Of a DNA stretch of 64,000 nucleotides, positions 1 to 8,540 are shown in pieces. The DNA comes from G963666935 sp963666935. GTDB taxonomy: Bacteria; Bacillota; Clostridia; Christensenellales; CAG-138. Under the pieces are notes generated by a model. The model saw only the letters and a list, made by a program, of their open reading frames with translations. It was not told the origin of the DNA and made no database searches. The translations under genes were made by a program, and so were the position numbers. Location of the stretch: NCBI GenBank assembly GCA_963666935.1, contig OY762936.1, positions 1,488,001-1,552,000 of the forward strand. Reading direction: 5' to 3'. Positions within the stretch are counted from its first letter, which is position 1, and each line of letters begins with the position of its first letter.

Positions 1-1
1 C

Positions 2-391
2 CGAAAATCACAGGAGAATCCGGATGTTCTGAGCCTGTATGAGGACTTTTACGGCGAAGCCAATTCGCCGCTCGCCCATGCGCTGCTTCATACGCATTAT
101 GCTCCATATGAAAAGAAAGCCACTCCTTTCCGCAGAAAGCGGGATTCGGCATATGTAACGCAGCAGGTGACCATATGCGTTTGCGACAGCTGCAAACATA
201 AAGGCGCAAACGAGCTATACCGTGGGTTGACGGATCGAATCCGCAAGTTGGGCATGGATCCCTTTTTCAACGTAAAAACGATCCGCTTAAAAGAAACGCA
301 TTCAACTGACGGCATCTATATCACTTTTAATGGCAATCGCATAGAAGAGCAGGAGCTCGATTTGGTGTTAAAAGCGAAGGTTTTCAATTAA
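2..391 (+). CDS. [FeFe] hydrogenase, C-terminal part (5' end outside window)
   Basis: The frame is open from the window edge and ends at TAA 389-391, giving the last 129 residues. The first ~45 residues resemble the small-subunit-like end of [FeFe] hydrogenases: ENPDVLSLYEDF, then AHALLHTHY, the usual C-terminal LLHTHY signature. After an Arg/Lys-rich linker comes a ~75-residue domain beginning TICVCDSCKHKGA, which resembles a thioredoxin-like [2Fe-2S] ferredoxin domain. Only the first Cys pair is present. The second pair expected near LKETHSTDG is missing, so this domain probably binds no cluster. The H-cluster domain lies upstream of the window. The enzyme family evolves or oxidises H2 in anaerobic fermentation. 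Identification rests on short motifs. Confidence 0.75.
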   Translation, partial: RKSQENPDVLSLYEDFYGEANSPLAHALLHTHYAPYEKKATPFRRKRDSAYVTQQVTICVCDSCKHKGANELYRGLTDRIRKLGMDPFFNVKTIRLKETHSTDGIYITFNGNRIEEQELDLVLKAKVFN

Positions 392-403
392 GAGGAATCA
401 TAA

Positions 404-430
404 GCATCCATCCGCTTGGCGGGTGGATGC
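404..430 (+). terminator. hairpin after the hydrogenase gene, possible terminator
   Basis: GCATCCATCCGC and GCGGGTGGATGC form a 12-bp stem (one G-T pair) around a TTG loop, 12 bases after the hydrogenase stop. It is followed by TTCGCTGATGG, not a real T-run, so termination is uncertain. Confidence 0.35.
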
Positions 431-600
431 TTCGCTGATGGTTCAAATTATAATCCGTCAATATTTTCAAGCCGATGAACCTTTGATGTCGGAGGCTTTT
501 TTACATACCGGAACTGGCCTTGCCGGAAAACATGTTAACAGCGTCTGAACATATTCGCCAAAAACCTTCAAATTTATACAAAAGCGAAATTTATCTTATA

Positions 601-802
601 AAGAGGTTGCGCGCATTGAGGGGAAATGATATCATGCTAAAGGTTAAACCTGCGGGGCCCTTTTGTGCGGAAGAATCGTACGGCTTACTTCAGAAGAAGT
701 GGTGAAGTGTTAAAGCGGCGCAGTATATAGTCAAATCAAAGAATAATGAAATGTATACCAGAAGGTATATTGCCAGAAAAATTGGCGATATACCTTTTTT
801 TA
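601..802 (+). promoter_or_regulatory. riboswitch-like leader of the methyltransferase/ABC operon
   Basis: The 435 bases between the hydrogenase and the methyltransferase hold no convincing gene. Positions 608-614 can pair with 715-722 (one bulged G) to close a ~100-nt domain. Inside it are three hairpins: AGGT-TAA-ACCT near 641-651, GTGCG/CGTAC near 665-681, and ACTTC-AGAA-GAAGT near 687-700. Just downstream, TATACC (754-759) can pair with GGTATA (764-769). The same GGTATA is the 5' arm of a strong terminator at 763-802, so the two folds exclude each other. An aptamer-like domain plus an antiterminator/terminator switch is the architecture of a transcriptional riboswitch or protein-responsive attenuator. 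I could not match it to a known class: lysine, SAM-I, M-box, cobalamin, FMN and guanidine-I signatures were looked for and not seen. Confidence 0.5.
763..802 (+). terminator. intrinsic terminator/attenuator before the methyltransferase gene
   Basis: AGGTATATTGCCA (763-775) pairs over 13 bp (one G-T) with TGGCGATATACCT (783-795) and runs into a T-rich tract at 795-802. It lies between the leader and the methyltransferase start at 828, so it can only act as an attenuator of the downstream operon or as the end of a short leader RNA. Confidence 0.75.
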
Positions 803-827
803 TTTTCGGACATAGGAGGATTAAGTA

Positions 828-1586
828 ATGAGCACGTTATTGAACGATATGGAGCAATACTGGGACAGGCGCGCCCAATCCTACTCGGAAAGCATCTGGA
901 ATGACCTTGGCGACGAGGGGGAGACCCGCTGGGGGAACGTGATTCTGAGCCATATTCCGAAGGGGAAAGGACTGAAGGTTCTGGATATCGGCACAGGCCC
1001 AGGCTTTTTTGCCATTGCCCTTGCCCGGCGCAATTATGATGTAACGGCTGTCGATTATACATCCGCCATGCTGGAGAAGGCGCGAGAGAACGCCGCCGCT
1101 TTAGATTTAAGAAAGCGAATCATGTTTAAACAAATGGACGCTCAGTCGCTTACGTTTGCGGACAATACATTTGACGCAATCGTAACCAGAGACCTGACGT
1201 GGAATCTGGAGCATCCGGATGTCGCATATAAAGAATGGTATCGGGTATTAAAAAAGGGCGGTGTTTTGCTGAATTTTGACGCAGGCTGGTACGAATACCT
1301 GTTCGATGAGACGAAGGCGGAGGCGTTCAGGCAGGATCGAGAAAACGTCGCCGAAGAAGGTTTGGCGGACGGAAATTACTACTGCGAGGGACATATTATG
1401 GAAGAATTTGCGCAGAAGCTGATTCTGAGCCGCTGCCGCAGACCAAGCGCGGACATACAAATGCTGCTGGATGCCGGTTTCCCTAAAATCAGCGTGGATT
1501 GCGAGATCTGGAAAACGACATGGGACCATAGCAGACAGGTCAGTTTTGCCTCGACTCCCGGCTTTATGATCCGCGCCCAGAAATAG
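828..1586 (+). CDS. class I SAM-dependent methyltransferase
   Basis: 252 residues. The Rossmann methyltransferase core is clear: motif I VLDIGTGPGF at residues 51-60 binds SAM, an acidic residue follows in TAVDYTSAM (Asp76), and FDAIVTRDLTWNL with a YRVLKKGG strand matches the UbiE/Methyltransf_11 fold. The C-terminal ~80 residues are a less conserved cap that would set the substrate. An AGGAGG site precedes the ATG. It is the first gene of the run that continues with a peptide/nickel ABC importer, so it may methylate the transported compound or a chelator. The substrate cannot be read from sequence. Expression is probably controlled by the attenuator just upstream. Confidence 0.85.
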   Translation: MSTLLNDMEQYWDRRAQSYSESIWNDLGDEGETRWGNVILSHIPKGKGLKVLDIGTGPGFFAIALARRNYDVTAVDYTSAMLEKARENAAALDLRKRIMFKQMDAQSLTFADNTFDAIVTRDLTWNLEHPDVAYKEWYRVLKKGGVLLNFDAGWYEYLFDETKAEAFRQDRENVAEEGLADGNYYCEGHIMEEFAQKLILSRCRRPSADIQMLLDAGFPKISVDCEIWKTTWDHSRQVSFASTPGFMIRAQK

Positions 1587-1642
1587 AAATATCTCTGTCC
1601 TTGACAGGATATTATATCATTCAATATTTTAAGGAGGAAGAA

Positions 1643-3208
1643 ATGAAAAAAATCATCGCATTGTTCTTGGTGCTGGCACTGGCGTTAAGCCTGGCCGCCT
1701 GCAGCGCCAACCAAACGACAGGTACAGTTCAGAATAATCAGGGACAGGGGGCAACCGCTGCGCCTGAAAACACGGAAACTCCCGCCGAGGAAAAGGTTCT
1801 GCATATTGGTTCAACCTGGCTTTACGCTTCTTTGAATCCGCATGTGTCCTACCAGGGCTGGGAAACTTACGGCTATGGATTGACGGAAACACTGTTCTAT
1901 GTAGACGACAACGCCGTGCTGCAGGGTCTGCTGGCTGAGAGTGGAAGCGTGTCGGCCGACGGCTTAACATGGACCATCGTTTTGCGTGACGGCATTTGCT
2001 TTTCAGATGGTGATCCCTTGACGGCTGAAACCGTGGTCGCAAATTTGCAGGATCTGAGTAAGGTCGGTGAACGCTATACATATTTGGCCGATTACACGAT
2101 TCAGGCTGTCGATGAGAAAACGCTGACCATTACAACACCAGCCCCCAATCCCATCCTGCTCAATGAGCTGGCTGATCCCGACGTTGCGGTTGTAAAACTG
2201 GACAGCGATTTGGACAACGCGCCTATCGGCACGGGCCCCTTTGAGGTTGCATCCTTTGAGCCCAAAGTGAAAGTTATGCTGACAAAAAATGCGAACTATT
2301 GGGGCGGTAAGGTGCTGCTTGATGGCGCTGAGTTTACATACATCCCCGATGCGGATACCATGATGATGGCTCTGCAGAACGGGGAAATCGACGCGTATTC
2401 CGGCCCGACTTCTGATGCGCTGGAAATCTTCAGCGCGGATCCCGACAACTATACGGTCACTTTCGTGCCCACGACCCGGTGCTACTTCTATTACCTTAAT
2501 TGTAAAACGCTGGATGCCAATGTTCGTGCGGCGATCAACATGGCTGTCAATCCGGACGAAATTGTGACTATGATGGAGGGCATGGTGGAACCCACCGTGG
2601 GCCCGTTTAATTCCGGCTGCGCGTATGGCAAAGTGGCCAAGGCGGGCTACAATCCTGAGGCCGCCAAGACAAAGCTGGAGGAGGGCGGCTATATGATCAA
2701 CGGCGACGGTTACTACGAAAAGAACGGCAAGATTCTAACCGTGTCCCTTTGGTATTATGCTGCGCGTTCCATTGACAAGATTTCCGCCCTTATGCAGGAA
2801 CAGCTTAAGGCGGTCGGTATTTTGGCTGAACTGAACTGCTCCGAAGACGCGGACGGCACGTACCTTTCCACCGGCGATTTCGATATCGGAATGTACAACA
2901 TGATTGCAGCCCCCACCGGCGACCCTTATTATTGCCTCAACGCCTTGATGGGCGAGGACAAGCACGGTAACCGCAACGGCTATGTAAACGCTGAAGTTCA
3001 ACAGCTCCTTGGCCAGCTTTCCACGGAATCCGATGCTTCCGTGCGGGCAGACTTGGCCAACCAGATTCAGCAGATTGCCTTAAACGACAACGCCTTCGGC
3101 TTCATTGCTTTATTGAAAAAAGTGACCGTTATGAAAAAGGGCGTGAACAATATTGGAGAAACCAATGGTACACACGGCGCGCTGACAAAAGACAGCGCAA
3201 TAGGCTAA
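1643..3208 (+). CDS. family 5 extracellular solute-binding lipoprotein (peptide/nickel type)
   Basis: 521 residues from the ATG at 1643, chosen because AAGGAGG stands at the right distance; an in-frame ATG at 1601 has none. Residues 1-20 form a lipoprotein signal ending in lipobox LAAC, so the mature protein is lipid-anchored outside the membrane. The rest is an OppA/DppA/NikA-type binding protein: a TWTIVLRDGICFSDG-like region, GTGPFEV and LTKNANYWGG are family landmarks. A Gln/Thr/Pro-rich linker follows the lipid anchor. It should deliver an oligopeptide, nickel-chelate or similar ligand to the two permeases encoded next. The real substrate is unknown. Confidence 0.88.
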   Translation: MKKIIALFLVLALALSLAACSANQTTGTVQNNQGQGATAAPENTETPAEEKVLHIGSTWLYASLNPHVSYQGWETYGYGLTETLFYVDDNAVLQGLLAESGSVSADGLTWTIVLRDGICFSDGDPLTAETVVANLQDLSKVGERYTYLADYTIQAVDEKTLTITTPAPNPILLNELADPDVAVVKLDSDLDNAPIGTGPFEVASFEPKVKVMLTKNANYWGGKVLLDGAEFTYIPDADTMMMALQNGEIDAYSGPTSDALEIFSADPDNYTVTFVPTTRCYFYYLNCKTLDANVRAAINMAVNPDEIVTMMEGMVEPTVGPFNSGCAYGKVAKAGYNPEAAKTKLEEGGYMINGDGYYEKNGKILTVSLWYYAARSIDKISALMQEQLKAVGILAELNCSEDADGTYLSTGDFDIGMYNMIAAPTGDPYYCLNALMGEDKHGNRNGYVNAEVQQLLGQLSTESDASVRADLANQIQQIALNDNAFGFIALLKKVTVMKKGVNNIGETNGTHGALTKDSAIG

Positions 3209-3225
3209 ACTGTTAAGCGCCAGAG

Positions 3226-3250
3226 CGAGAGCAGGCTATGCCTGTTCTCG
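3226..3250 (+). other. intercistronic hairpin after the binding-protein gene
   Basis: CGAGAGCAGG and CCTGTTCTCG form a 10-bp stem (one G-T) with loop CTATG. There is only TTTC after it, so it is more likely a 3'-end stabiliser or weak attenuator that keeps binding-protein mRNA more abundant than permease mRNA, as is common in ABC importer operons. Confidence 0.5.
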
Positions 3251-3278
3251 TTTCTGTGCTGATAAGGAATAACACGCC

Positions 3279-4208
3279 ATGAGTAAATACATTATTAAAC
3301 GTATGCTTCAGCTGATCCCGATCTCTCTGGTGCTGACCTTTTTGACCTTTGCGCTGATGTATCTTGCGCCTGGTGATCCCGCGGAGATGAAGCTGAAGGC
3401 GCAGGGGATCGTGCCGTCCATGGAATTGTTGGAGACAACCAGAGAAAACATGGGGTTAAACAAACCCTTTTTGCAGCAGTATGGGGAATGGCTGTGGAAT
3501 CTTTTGCACGGGGATTTTGGCACGTCCTATAAAGACGGTCAACCCGTTTTCACGCAGCTGTGCAAAGCGACGAGATATACCGTCGTTCTTGCGTCGAGCG
3601 CAATTATCGTAAGTTTGTTGATCTCTTTTCCGCTTGGGTTATTAACGGCATTGCACAAAAATCGGTTTTCCGATTATCTGATACGTTTTTTAACATTTAT
3701 CGGTAATTCCGTGCCGAATTTTTTTATTGCATTGCTGCTAATATTTTTCCTGTGCCTGAAATTCAAAGTGCTCCCGGTGATTGCCGCCAACTCGATAAGG
3801 GGTCTGATTCTTCCTACCCTTGCCATGTCTTCGCACATGAGCTGCAGCTTTATCCGCCAGTTTCGGGCGGAAATTCTGGAGCAGCTGGGGAGCGACTATG
3901 TTGTGGGCGAGCGTGCCAGAGGAGATCTGGAAATGGTCATTTTGATTAAAAATGTGCTACATAACTCCATGATTACAATTTTGACCGTAGTCGGTCTTTA
4001 TGCGGCCGTACTGATGTGCGGCAGCGTCATCATTGAGACGATATTTATGTGGCCTGGCCTGGGAAAGCTTGTTATGGATTCGATTTCAAATCGGGATTAC
4101 CCCATTATTCAAGGATTTGTGCTTTGGATGTCCATGATCTATCTGATTGTGAACCTGTTGACGGATATCAGCTACCGATGGTTTGATCCCAGAATCAAGG
4201 ACATTTAG
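3279..4208 (+). CDS. ABC importer permease 1 (DppB/NikB type)
   Basis: 309 residues with an N-terminal membrane helix (residues ~9-30, ending in the family signature LAPGDPAE) and about five further helices. The cytoplasmic EAA-type loop that docks the ATPase is seen around the GERARGDLEMVILIKNVLHN stretch (family form: ARAKGL...HALRNA). The binding-protein gene precedes it and the partner permease follows 13 bases later. Together they should form the membrane channel of a peptide/nickel-class importer. DppB, OppB and NikB cannot be told apart from sequence alone, so no symbol is given. Confidence 0.9.
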   Translation: MSKYIIKRMLQLIPISLVLTFLTFALMYLAPGDPAEMKLKAQGIVPSMELLETTRENMGLNKPFLQQYGEWLWNLLHGDFGTSYKDGQPVFTQLCKATRYTVVLASSAIIVSLLISFPLGLLTALHKNRFSDYLIRFLTFIGNSVPNFFIALLLIFFLCLKFKVLPVIAANSIRGLILPTLAMSSHMSCSFIRQFRAEILEQLGSDYVVGERARGDLEMVILIKNVLHNSMITILTVVGLYAAVLMCGSVIIETIFMWPGLGKLVMDSISNRDYPIIQGFVLWMSMIYLIVNLLTDISYRWFDPRIKDI

Positions 4209-4221
4209 GAGGGAGAACGAT

Positions 4222-5088
4222 ATGGCTTTTGAGAAAATGCGTTTGTCGGCGGTTTCTGTTCCCCGTAAAAAGCTTATAGCAAGATTTCTGGTGTATTTGT
4301 TTTTTGCTTGCGCGCTGATTACAATCAGCATTTTTTCGCCGCACCTTGCGCCAAACGACCCGTATAAAACCAACGTTCTTATCATGAAGCAAGCGCCTAA
4401 TGCGCAATACCCCTGCGGCACGGATTCGCTGGGGCGCTGCGTGCTTTCCCGGGTTTTGTACGGAGCGAAGACCTCCATATTTTCTGCGCTGGTACTGGTG
4501 GCCGTTATGTTTACTACCGGAACATTGCTGGGTATTCTTTGTGGCTATTTCGGTGGAGCGCTGGATTCGGCCATTATGCGAATTGCGGATACATTGCTCG
4601 CCTTCCCGCAAATGGTAATCGCAATTGCGGTTGCAGGTATTCTGGGGGGGAGTTTGCTCAATGCCATGATCTCTCTTGGCGCGACTGGTTGGACCTCATA
4701 TGCGAGAATTGCCCGAAGCCGCGTGGTTGCAATGAAGAACGAGTCCTATATTCACGCGGCGCGCCTGTCCGGAAACAAAACGCCGCGAATCCTAATCTTC
4801 TATATATTGCCTAATGTACTTGGTCCGTTGGTCGTGAACGCCACCCTCCAGATCAGCGCAACAATGCTGAATTTGGCCGGTATGTCATTCCTTGGCCTTG
4901 GCGTGCAGGTTCCTTTGGCCGAGTGGGGATCAATGATAAACGAAAGCCGCGGCGCACTGCAGTTGGCACCTTGGGCAGTGCTCGCACCCGGCTGCGCGAT
5001 TCTAATCACGGTTATGGTATTCAATCTTCTAGGTGATACCACCAGGGATTTGTTGGACGTAAACAGCACCCGTACTACAGCAAAGTGA
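4222..5088 (+). CDS. ABC importer permease 2 (DppC/NikC type)
   Basis: 288 residues from the ATG at 4222, which follows AGGAGGGAG; an earlier in-frame ATG at 4183 lies inside the upstream gene and is less likely. The N-terminal helix is followed by FSPHLAPNDPY and GTDSLGRCVLSRVLYGAKTS, the typical DppC/NikC periplasmic entry (GTDxLGRDxxSR, here Cys in place of Asp). The EAA loop is present as SYIHAARLSGNKTPRIL. Membrane helices cover ~30-50, 95-120, 130-155, 205-225 and 250-275. It pairs with the permease encoded just upstream. Confidence 0.9.
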   Translation: MAFEKMRLSAVSVPRKKLIARFLVYLFFACALITISIFSPHLAPNDPYKTNVLIMKQAPNAQYPCGTDSLGRCVLSRVLYGAKTSIFSALVLVAVMFTTGTLLGILCGYFGGALDSAIMRIADTLLAFPQMVIAIAVAGILGGSLLNAMISLGATGWTSYARIARSRVVAMKNESYIHAARLSGNKTPRILIFYILPNVLGPLVVNATLQISATMLNLAGMSFLGLGVQVPLAEWGSMINESRGALQLAPWAVLAPGCAILITVMVFNLLGDTTRDLLDVNSTRTTAK

Positions 5089-5098
5089 GGTGTGGCGA

Positions 5099-6070
5099 AT
5101 GAAAGACTTATTGACCGTAAACCGCCTATGCGTAGGCTATGGCAAAATAAAAGCGGTTGCAGATGCGACGTTCGCTCTGAAGCCAGGAGAAATCCTAGGG
5201 ATTGTGGGCGAGAGTGGCTGCGGTAAAAGCACCCTGCTCAAAGCCATTATGAATCAAAGGGAACTTGGTATCCGCATTTTGGGCGGCTCTGTGGTTTTTG
5301 ACGGCAGGGATATTGAAGATCTTTCGGTTGGAGAGATGCGGGAACTGCGGGGCACAAAAATAGGGATGATTTTTCAGAACCCGGAAACAACCTTCAATAC
5401 CATTCGCAAATACCGCAGCCAGTTCTACGATACTCTTAAAAGCCACGATCGGTATCGGAAAAACGAGGCCGAAGGGCAAATTTTGACAATACTGGAACGG
5501 CTGAACCTTGACGATGGAAAGCGGATTATTGACAGCTGCCCGTATGAAATGAGCGGTGGAATGAATCAGCGCGTTGCCGTTGCCATGGCAATGCTGATGG
5601 GGCCGAAGCTTCTTTTGGCCGACGAGCCAACCAGCGCGTTGGACGTAACGGTGCAAAAGCAGGTTGTGGAAGAGCTCCTCCGGCTGCGGGACAGCTTTGG
5701 AACCGCCATTATCCTTGTAACCCACAACATCGGTGTCGTCCGGCGCATGGCGGATCAGATCGCCATCATGTATGCCGGACGCATTGTGGAACAAGGTCCC
5801 TGCGGCGAAGTGTTGAAAAATCCGGATCATCCGTATACGCGCGCGCTTCTTAACGCCGTTCCAAAGTTGAACGGAGCGATGCCGAAGGGCCTTGATGGCC
5901 GCCCGCCCACGGATGGCGCGTCCATGAAAACTTGTGCTTTCGCGGAGCGTTGCCCGCTACGCCATAAAGACTGCGAAAACAGCAGCAATGCGCTTTTGAT
6001 GGTTGGTGAAAACCATTTTTGTAGCTGCACGAGGGGAAATTGGATCTCAAAGGAGCAAATTGATGAATAG
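5099..6070 (+). CDS. ABC importer ATPase 1 (DppD/NikD type)
   Basis: 323 residues from the ATG at 5099, preceded by GAGGTG; a GTG at 5090 is an alternative start. Walker A is GESGCGKST, the Q-loop FQNPETTF, the ABC signature MSGGMNQRVAVAMAM and Walker B LLLADEPTSALD. The C-terminal ~60 residues carry the Cys-containing oligopeptide-transporter tail (CAFAERCPLRHKDC), which binds an Fe-S cluster in some relatives. It powers import together with the ATPase encoded next. The gene starts 10 bases after the permease stop and overlaps the next gene by 8 bases, so the five genes are one operon. Confidence 0.9.
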   Translation: MKDLLTVNRLCVGYGKIKAVADATFALKPGEILGIVGESGCGKSTLLKAIMNQRELGIRILGGSVVFDGRDIEDLSVGEMRELRGTKIGMIFQNPETTFNTIRKYRSQFYDTLKSHDRYRKNEAEGQILTILERLNLDDGKRIIDSCPYEMSGGMNQRVAVAMAMLMGPKLLLADEPTSALDVTVQKQVVEELLRLRDSFGTAIILVTHNIGVVRRMADQIAIMYAGRIVEQGPCGEVLKNPDHPYTRALLNAVPKLNGAMPKGLDGRPPTDGASMKTCAFAERCPLRHKDCENSSNALLMVGENHFCSCTRGNWISKEQIDE

Positions 6071-6827
6071 CGCGGTTTTGCAGGTTAATAAACTTTTCAA
6101 ACAGTTTAAAGCAGGTGCCGTTGCGGTAAGGGCGGTGGACCATCTGTCATTTTCCCTGATGCGCGGCGAGATTCTCGGAATCGTTGGGGAAAGCGGCAGC
6201 GGAAAGAGCACCATCGCCAGGCTGATTACAGGAATTGAGCAACCAGACAAGGGCGAAATGCTGCTGGACGGCATTCGTTATGAAGCTCGAAAATGGGTGC
6301 AGCCCCGAACAGTATGCAAAAGAATGCAGATGGTATTCCAAAGCGCCCAGGGCTCATTTAATCCGAGAATTAATATTCGGGACACGCTGACACACAGTAT
6401 TTTCAACTTCAAAGTAGCGTCCGGCGGAAAGAACGCGAATTTTGCCGTTGATTCCTATATGCAGATGGTGGGACTAAAACTTGAGCTGGCGGATCGCTAC
6501 CCAAGCGAACTGAGCGGCGGCCAGTGCCAAAGGGCAGCAATTGCCCGGGCGTTGATCGCATCGCCGCAAATTCTGATCTGCGATGAGGCTACCAGTGCAC
6601 TGGATGTTTCTGCACAGGCGCAGATTGTGGAGCTTCTCTATGACATTCAGCAAAGATCCAAGATGAGCATATTGTTTATCTCTCACGATCTTGCGCTGGT
6701 TAGCAGCATCTGCGACCGCGTACTAGTCATGCGTGGAGGTGTATGCGTGGAAAGCGGCCCGGTGAAAGAGATCATTTCCAACCCTAAAGAGGAGTATACA
6801 AAAACTCTGATCGACAGTATTTTGTAA
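6063..6827 (+). CDS. ABC importer ATPase 2 (DppF/NikE type)
   Basis: 254 residues from the ATG at 6063, chosen because AAGGAG lies just upstream; an in-frame start 60 bases earlier lies deep in the preceding gene. Walker A is GESGSGKST, the signature is LSGGQCQRAAIARAL, Walker B is LICDEATSALD, and the H-loop is FISHDLALV. It lacks the Cys-rich tail of its partner and is short for DppF, as expected for the NikE-like branch. The last ABC gene; a 291-base gap separates it from the MATE genes. Confidence 0.9.
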   Translation: MNSAVLQVNKLFKQFKAGAVAVRAVDHLSFSLMRGEILGIVGESGSGKSTIARLITGIEQPDKGEMLLDGIRYEARKWVQPRTVCKRMQMVFQSAQGSFNPRINIRDTLTHSIFNFKVASGGKNANFAVDSYMQMVGLKLELADRYPSELSGGQCQRAAIARALIASPQILICDEATSALDVSAQAQIVELLYDIQQRSKMSILFISHDLALVSSICDRVLVMRGGVCVESGPVKEIISNPKEEYTKTLIDSIL

Positions 6828-7118
6828 ACGGACACCCGTATTGGCGATTGGAAAATGCGCTTTTTGATTAGTTCAGACCAGACAATATGCCCTGCATATT
6901 GCGCGATTAATTTGAGAGAAAACCTGTATCTGGGCGGCATTCCGCTCGCATACAACTCTTTTCCAATCTTACAAGACATTTATCCATTGCATATTCCAAA
7001 ACACTATTGTATTGTATGCATAAGCGTATGCTGGGCGCACGGGCAAAAAATGTGCGAAGAACGGTATCGCTATTTTATATGTGTATGTGCATAGGTACAT
7101 AGGTTTCAGTGGAGGATT
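6828..7118 (+). other. intergenic gap before the MATE genes, with a weak promoter
   Basis: No convincing gene: a 79-codon open frame at 6855-7094 has no ribosome site and odd composition. A promoter-like pair TTGCAT (6987-6992) and TATTGT (7010-7015), 17 bases apart, could give the MATE genes their own transcript. GTGGAGG before 7119 is the ribosome site of the first MATE gene. No clear terminator follows the ABC operon. Confidence 0.35.
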
Positions 7119-8504
7119 ATGACAAACAGGAAGAGCATAAACGTAGACATACTAAGAGTACTGATTCCCGTGATACTGGAAAGCGTTTTGGTGTTTTCAG
7201 CTACCATTGTAACGTCTGCTATGATCGGAAGACTTACCGCCATCGATATTTCTGCGCAGGGGATTGGCGGACGGCTGATAAGTATCTATTTATCGTTGTT
7301 TAAGGGGTTGGCCATCGGCCTTACCGTCACTGGCGCGCTTCGGCTAGGGGAAGGGGATTTGCAGCGGTGGCTACGGACGGTGAATCAGGCCTTTTTGACT
7401 GGCGTTCCTATAGGGTTGATATTCTGCGCGGCCGTTTTTTTATTCCCTGCGTGGTTTATTCAGCTGTTTACCAACGACGTTCAGATTATGGATGCTTGCG
7501 TTCCTTATATGCGCCTGACTGCTATATGTTATCCCTTCCTTGCCATAAGCGCATTTGTAACCGGCGCTTTTCAATCACAGAAAGATACGAAAACGCCCAT
7601 GATCATTGCCGGCATTGTTAATGTGCTGAACATCCTGCTGGGCTGGATGTTGATTTTTGGGAAATTGGGCGCTCCGGAATTGGGCCTTATGGGCGCTGGA
7701 ATCGCATTCGTTACCGCCCAGACCATAGGCGCCAGTATAGGGCTTGTTTTATTATTCAACAAGAAAATCAGATTGGTACAGGGCACAGGATTGAATGTGC
7801 CTTTCTTCAAATTTGATTGGCAGTGCGTCAGAGATATTTACACGATGGGCCTTCCCGCCGCAGGCGAGTATCTGCAGTGGCAGCTTTCCACCATTTTGTT
7901 GAGCCGTGTCATACTGCTCTATGGCGTGAATAGCTACGCGGCTTATCAGCTGGGCCTGCAGGCAGAGTTGATCCTGGTTGCATTCGGCACTGGCTTCATC
8001 GTTGCATCTACAACTTTGACGGCTAACGCCATTGGTATGCGCGACGAAGCGCTTTATCGCACATACTTCTGGCAACTGATAAAATTCTGCCTTGGAATAA
8101 GCCTAGTGGGGAGTTGTGTGTTGTTTTTCGCCCCCGATATGCTCATGCGGCTGCTAACGGATAAGGAGGAACTGATTAAGATCGGCGTAAAATATCTTGT
8201 GATTATGACGGCCGCACAGATCCCGCAGAACATATACAAGGTACTGGCCGGCACTATCCGCGCTGCCGGTTATAAAAATACGCCGCTGATCATTACTGCT
8301 ACGGGAGTTTGGGGTGTGCGGGTTTTTCTGTGCATCTTGATCGGATATGTATTCAAACTGGATATCATCTATATCTGGTGGGCGTTTAATGCAGATAAAA
8401 TCATGTGCATGCTGCTGAGCATTTATGTAATGATTCGCAAGCGGGTATTGGGGGTCATCAGACGGCTGCCGCCCGTGGAGATTGGCCGTGCGTCTGTTGA
8501 ATAG
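7119..8504 (+). CDS. MATE family efflux transporter (copy 1)
   Basis: 461 residues, the usual MATE length, with about twelve hydrophobic segments in two six-helix halves. Family features include the N-terminal ...ILRVLIPVILESVLVFS helix, GMVAGRL-like SAMIGRLTAIDIS, the FQSQKDTKTPM loop after helix 4, and the second-half equivalent IRAAGYKNTPL. MATE proteins export small organic compounds using Na+ or H+. GTGGAGG precedes the ATG. The next gene, 36 bases downstream, is a close paralogue. Being next to a methyltransferase-ABC importer operon, the exported compound may be related to the imported one, which is inference. Confidence 0.9.
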   Translation: MTNRKSINVDILRVLIPVILESVLVFSATIVTSAMIGRLTAIDISAQGIGGRLISIYLSLFKGLAIGLTVTGALRLGEGDLQRWLRTVNQAFLTGVPIGLIFCAAVFLFPAWFIQLFTNDVQIMDACVPYMRLTAICYPFLAISAFVTGAFQSQKDTKTPMIIAGIVNVLNILLGWMLIFGKLGAPELGLMGAGIAFVTAQTIGASIGLVLLFNKKIRLVQGTGLNVPFFKFDWQCVRDIYTMGLPAAGEYLQWQLSTILLSRVILLYGVNSYAAYQLGLQAELILVAFGTGFIVASTTLTANAIGMRDEALYRTYFWQLIKFCLGISLVGSCVLFFAPDMLMRLLTDKEELIKIGVKYLVIMTAAQIPQNIYKVLAGTIRAAGYKNTPLIITATGVWGVRVFLCILIGYVFKLDIIYIWWAFNADKIMCMLLSIYVMIRKRVLGVIRRLPPVEIGRASVE

Positions 8505-8540
8505 CGGGATTTTATAAAATAAGGCGTTCGGTGAGGTTCC

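Noticed and set aside
520..705. 61-codon open frame before the methyltransferase
   Set aside because: No ribosome site, no family resemblance, and it overlaps the structured leader.
600..760. Lysine riboswitch in the leader at 601-760
   Set aside because: AGAGGTTGCG looks like the lysine element start, but the domain is too short and the downstream lysine-riboswitch conserved blocks are missing.
6855..7094. 79-codon open frame between the ABC operon and the MATE genes
   Set aside because: No ribosome site and odd composition; more likely intergenic.
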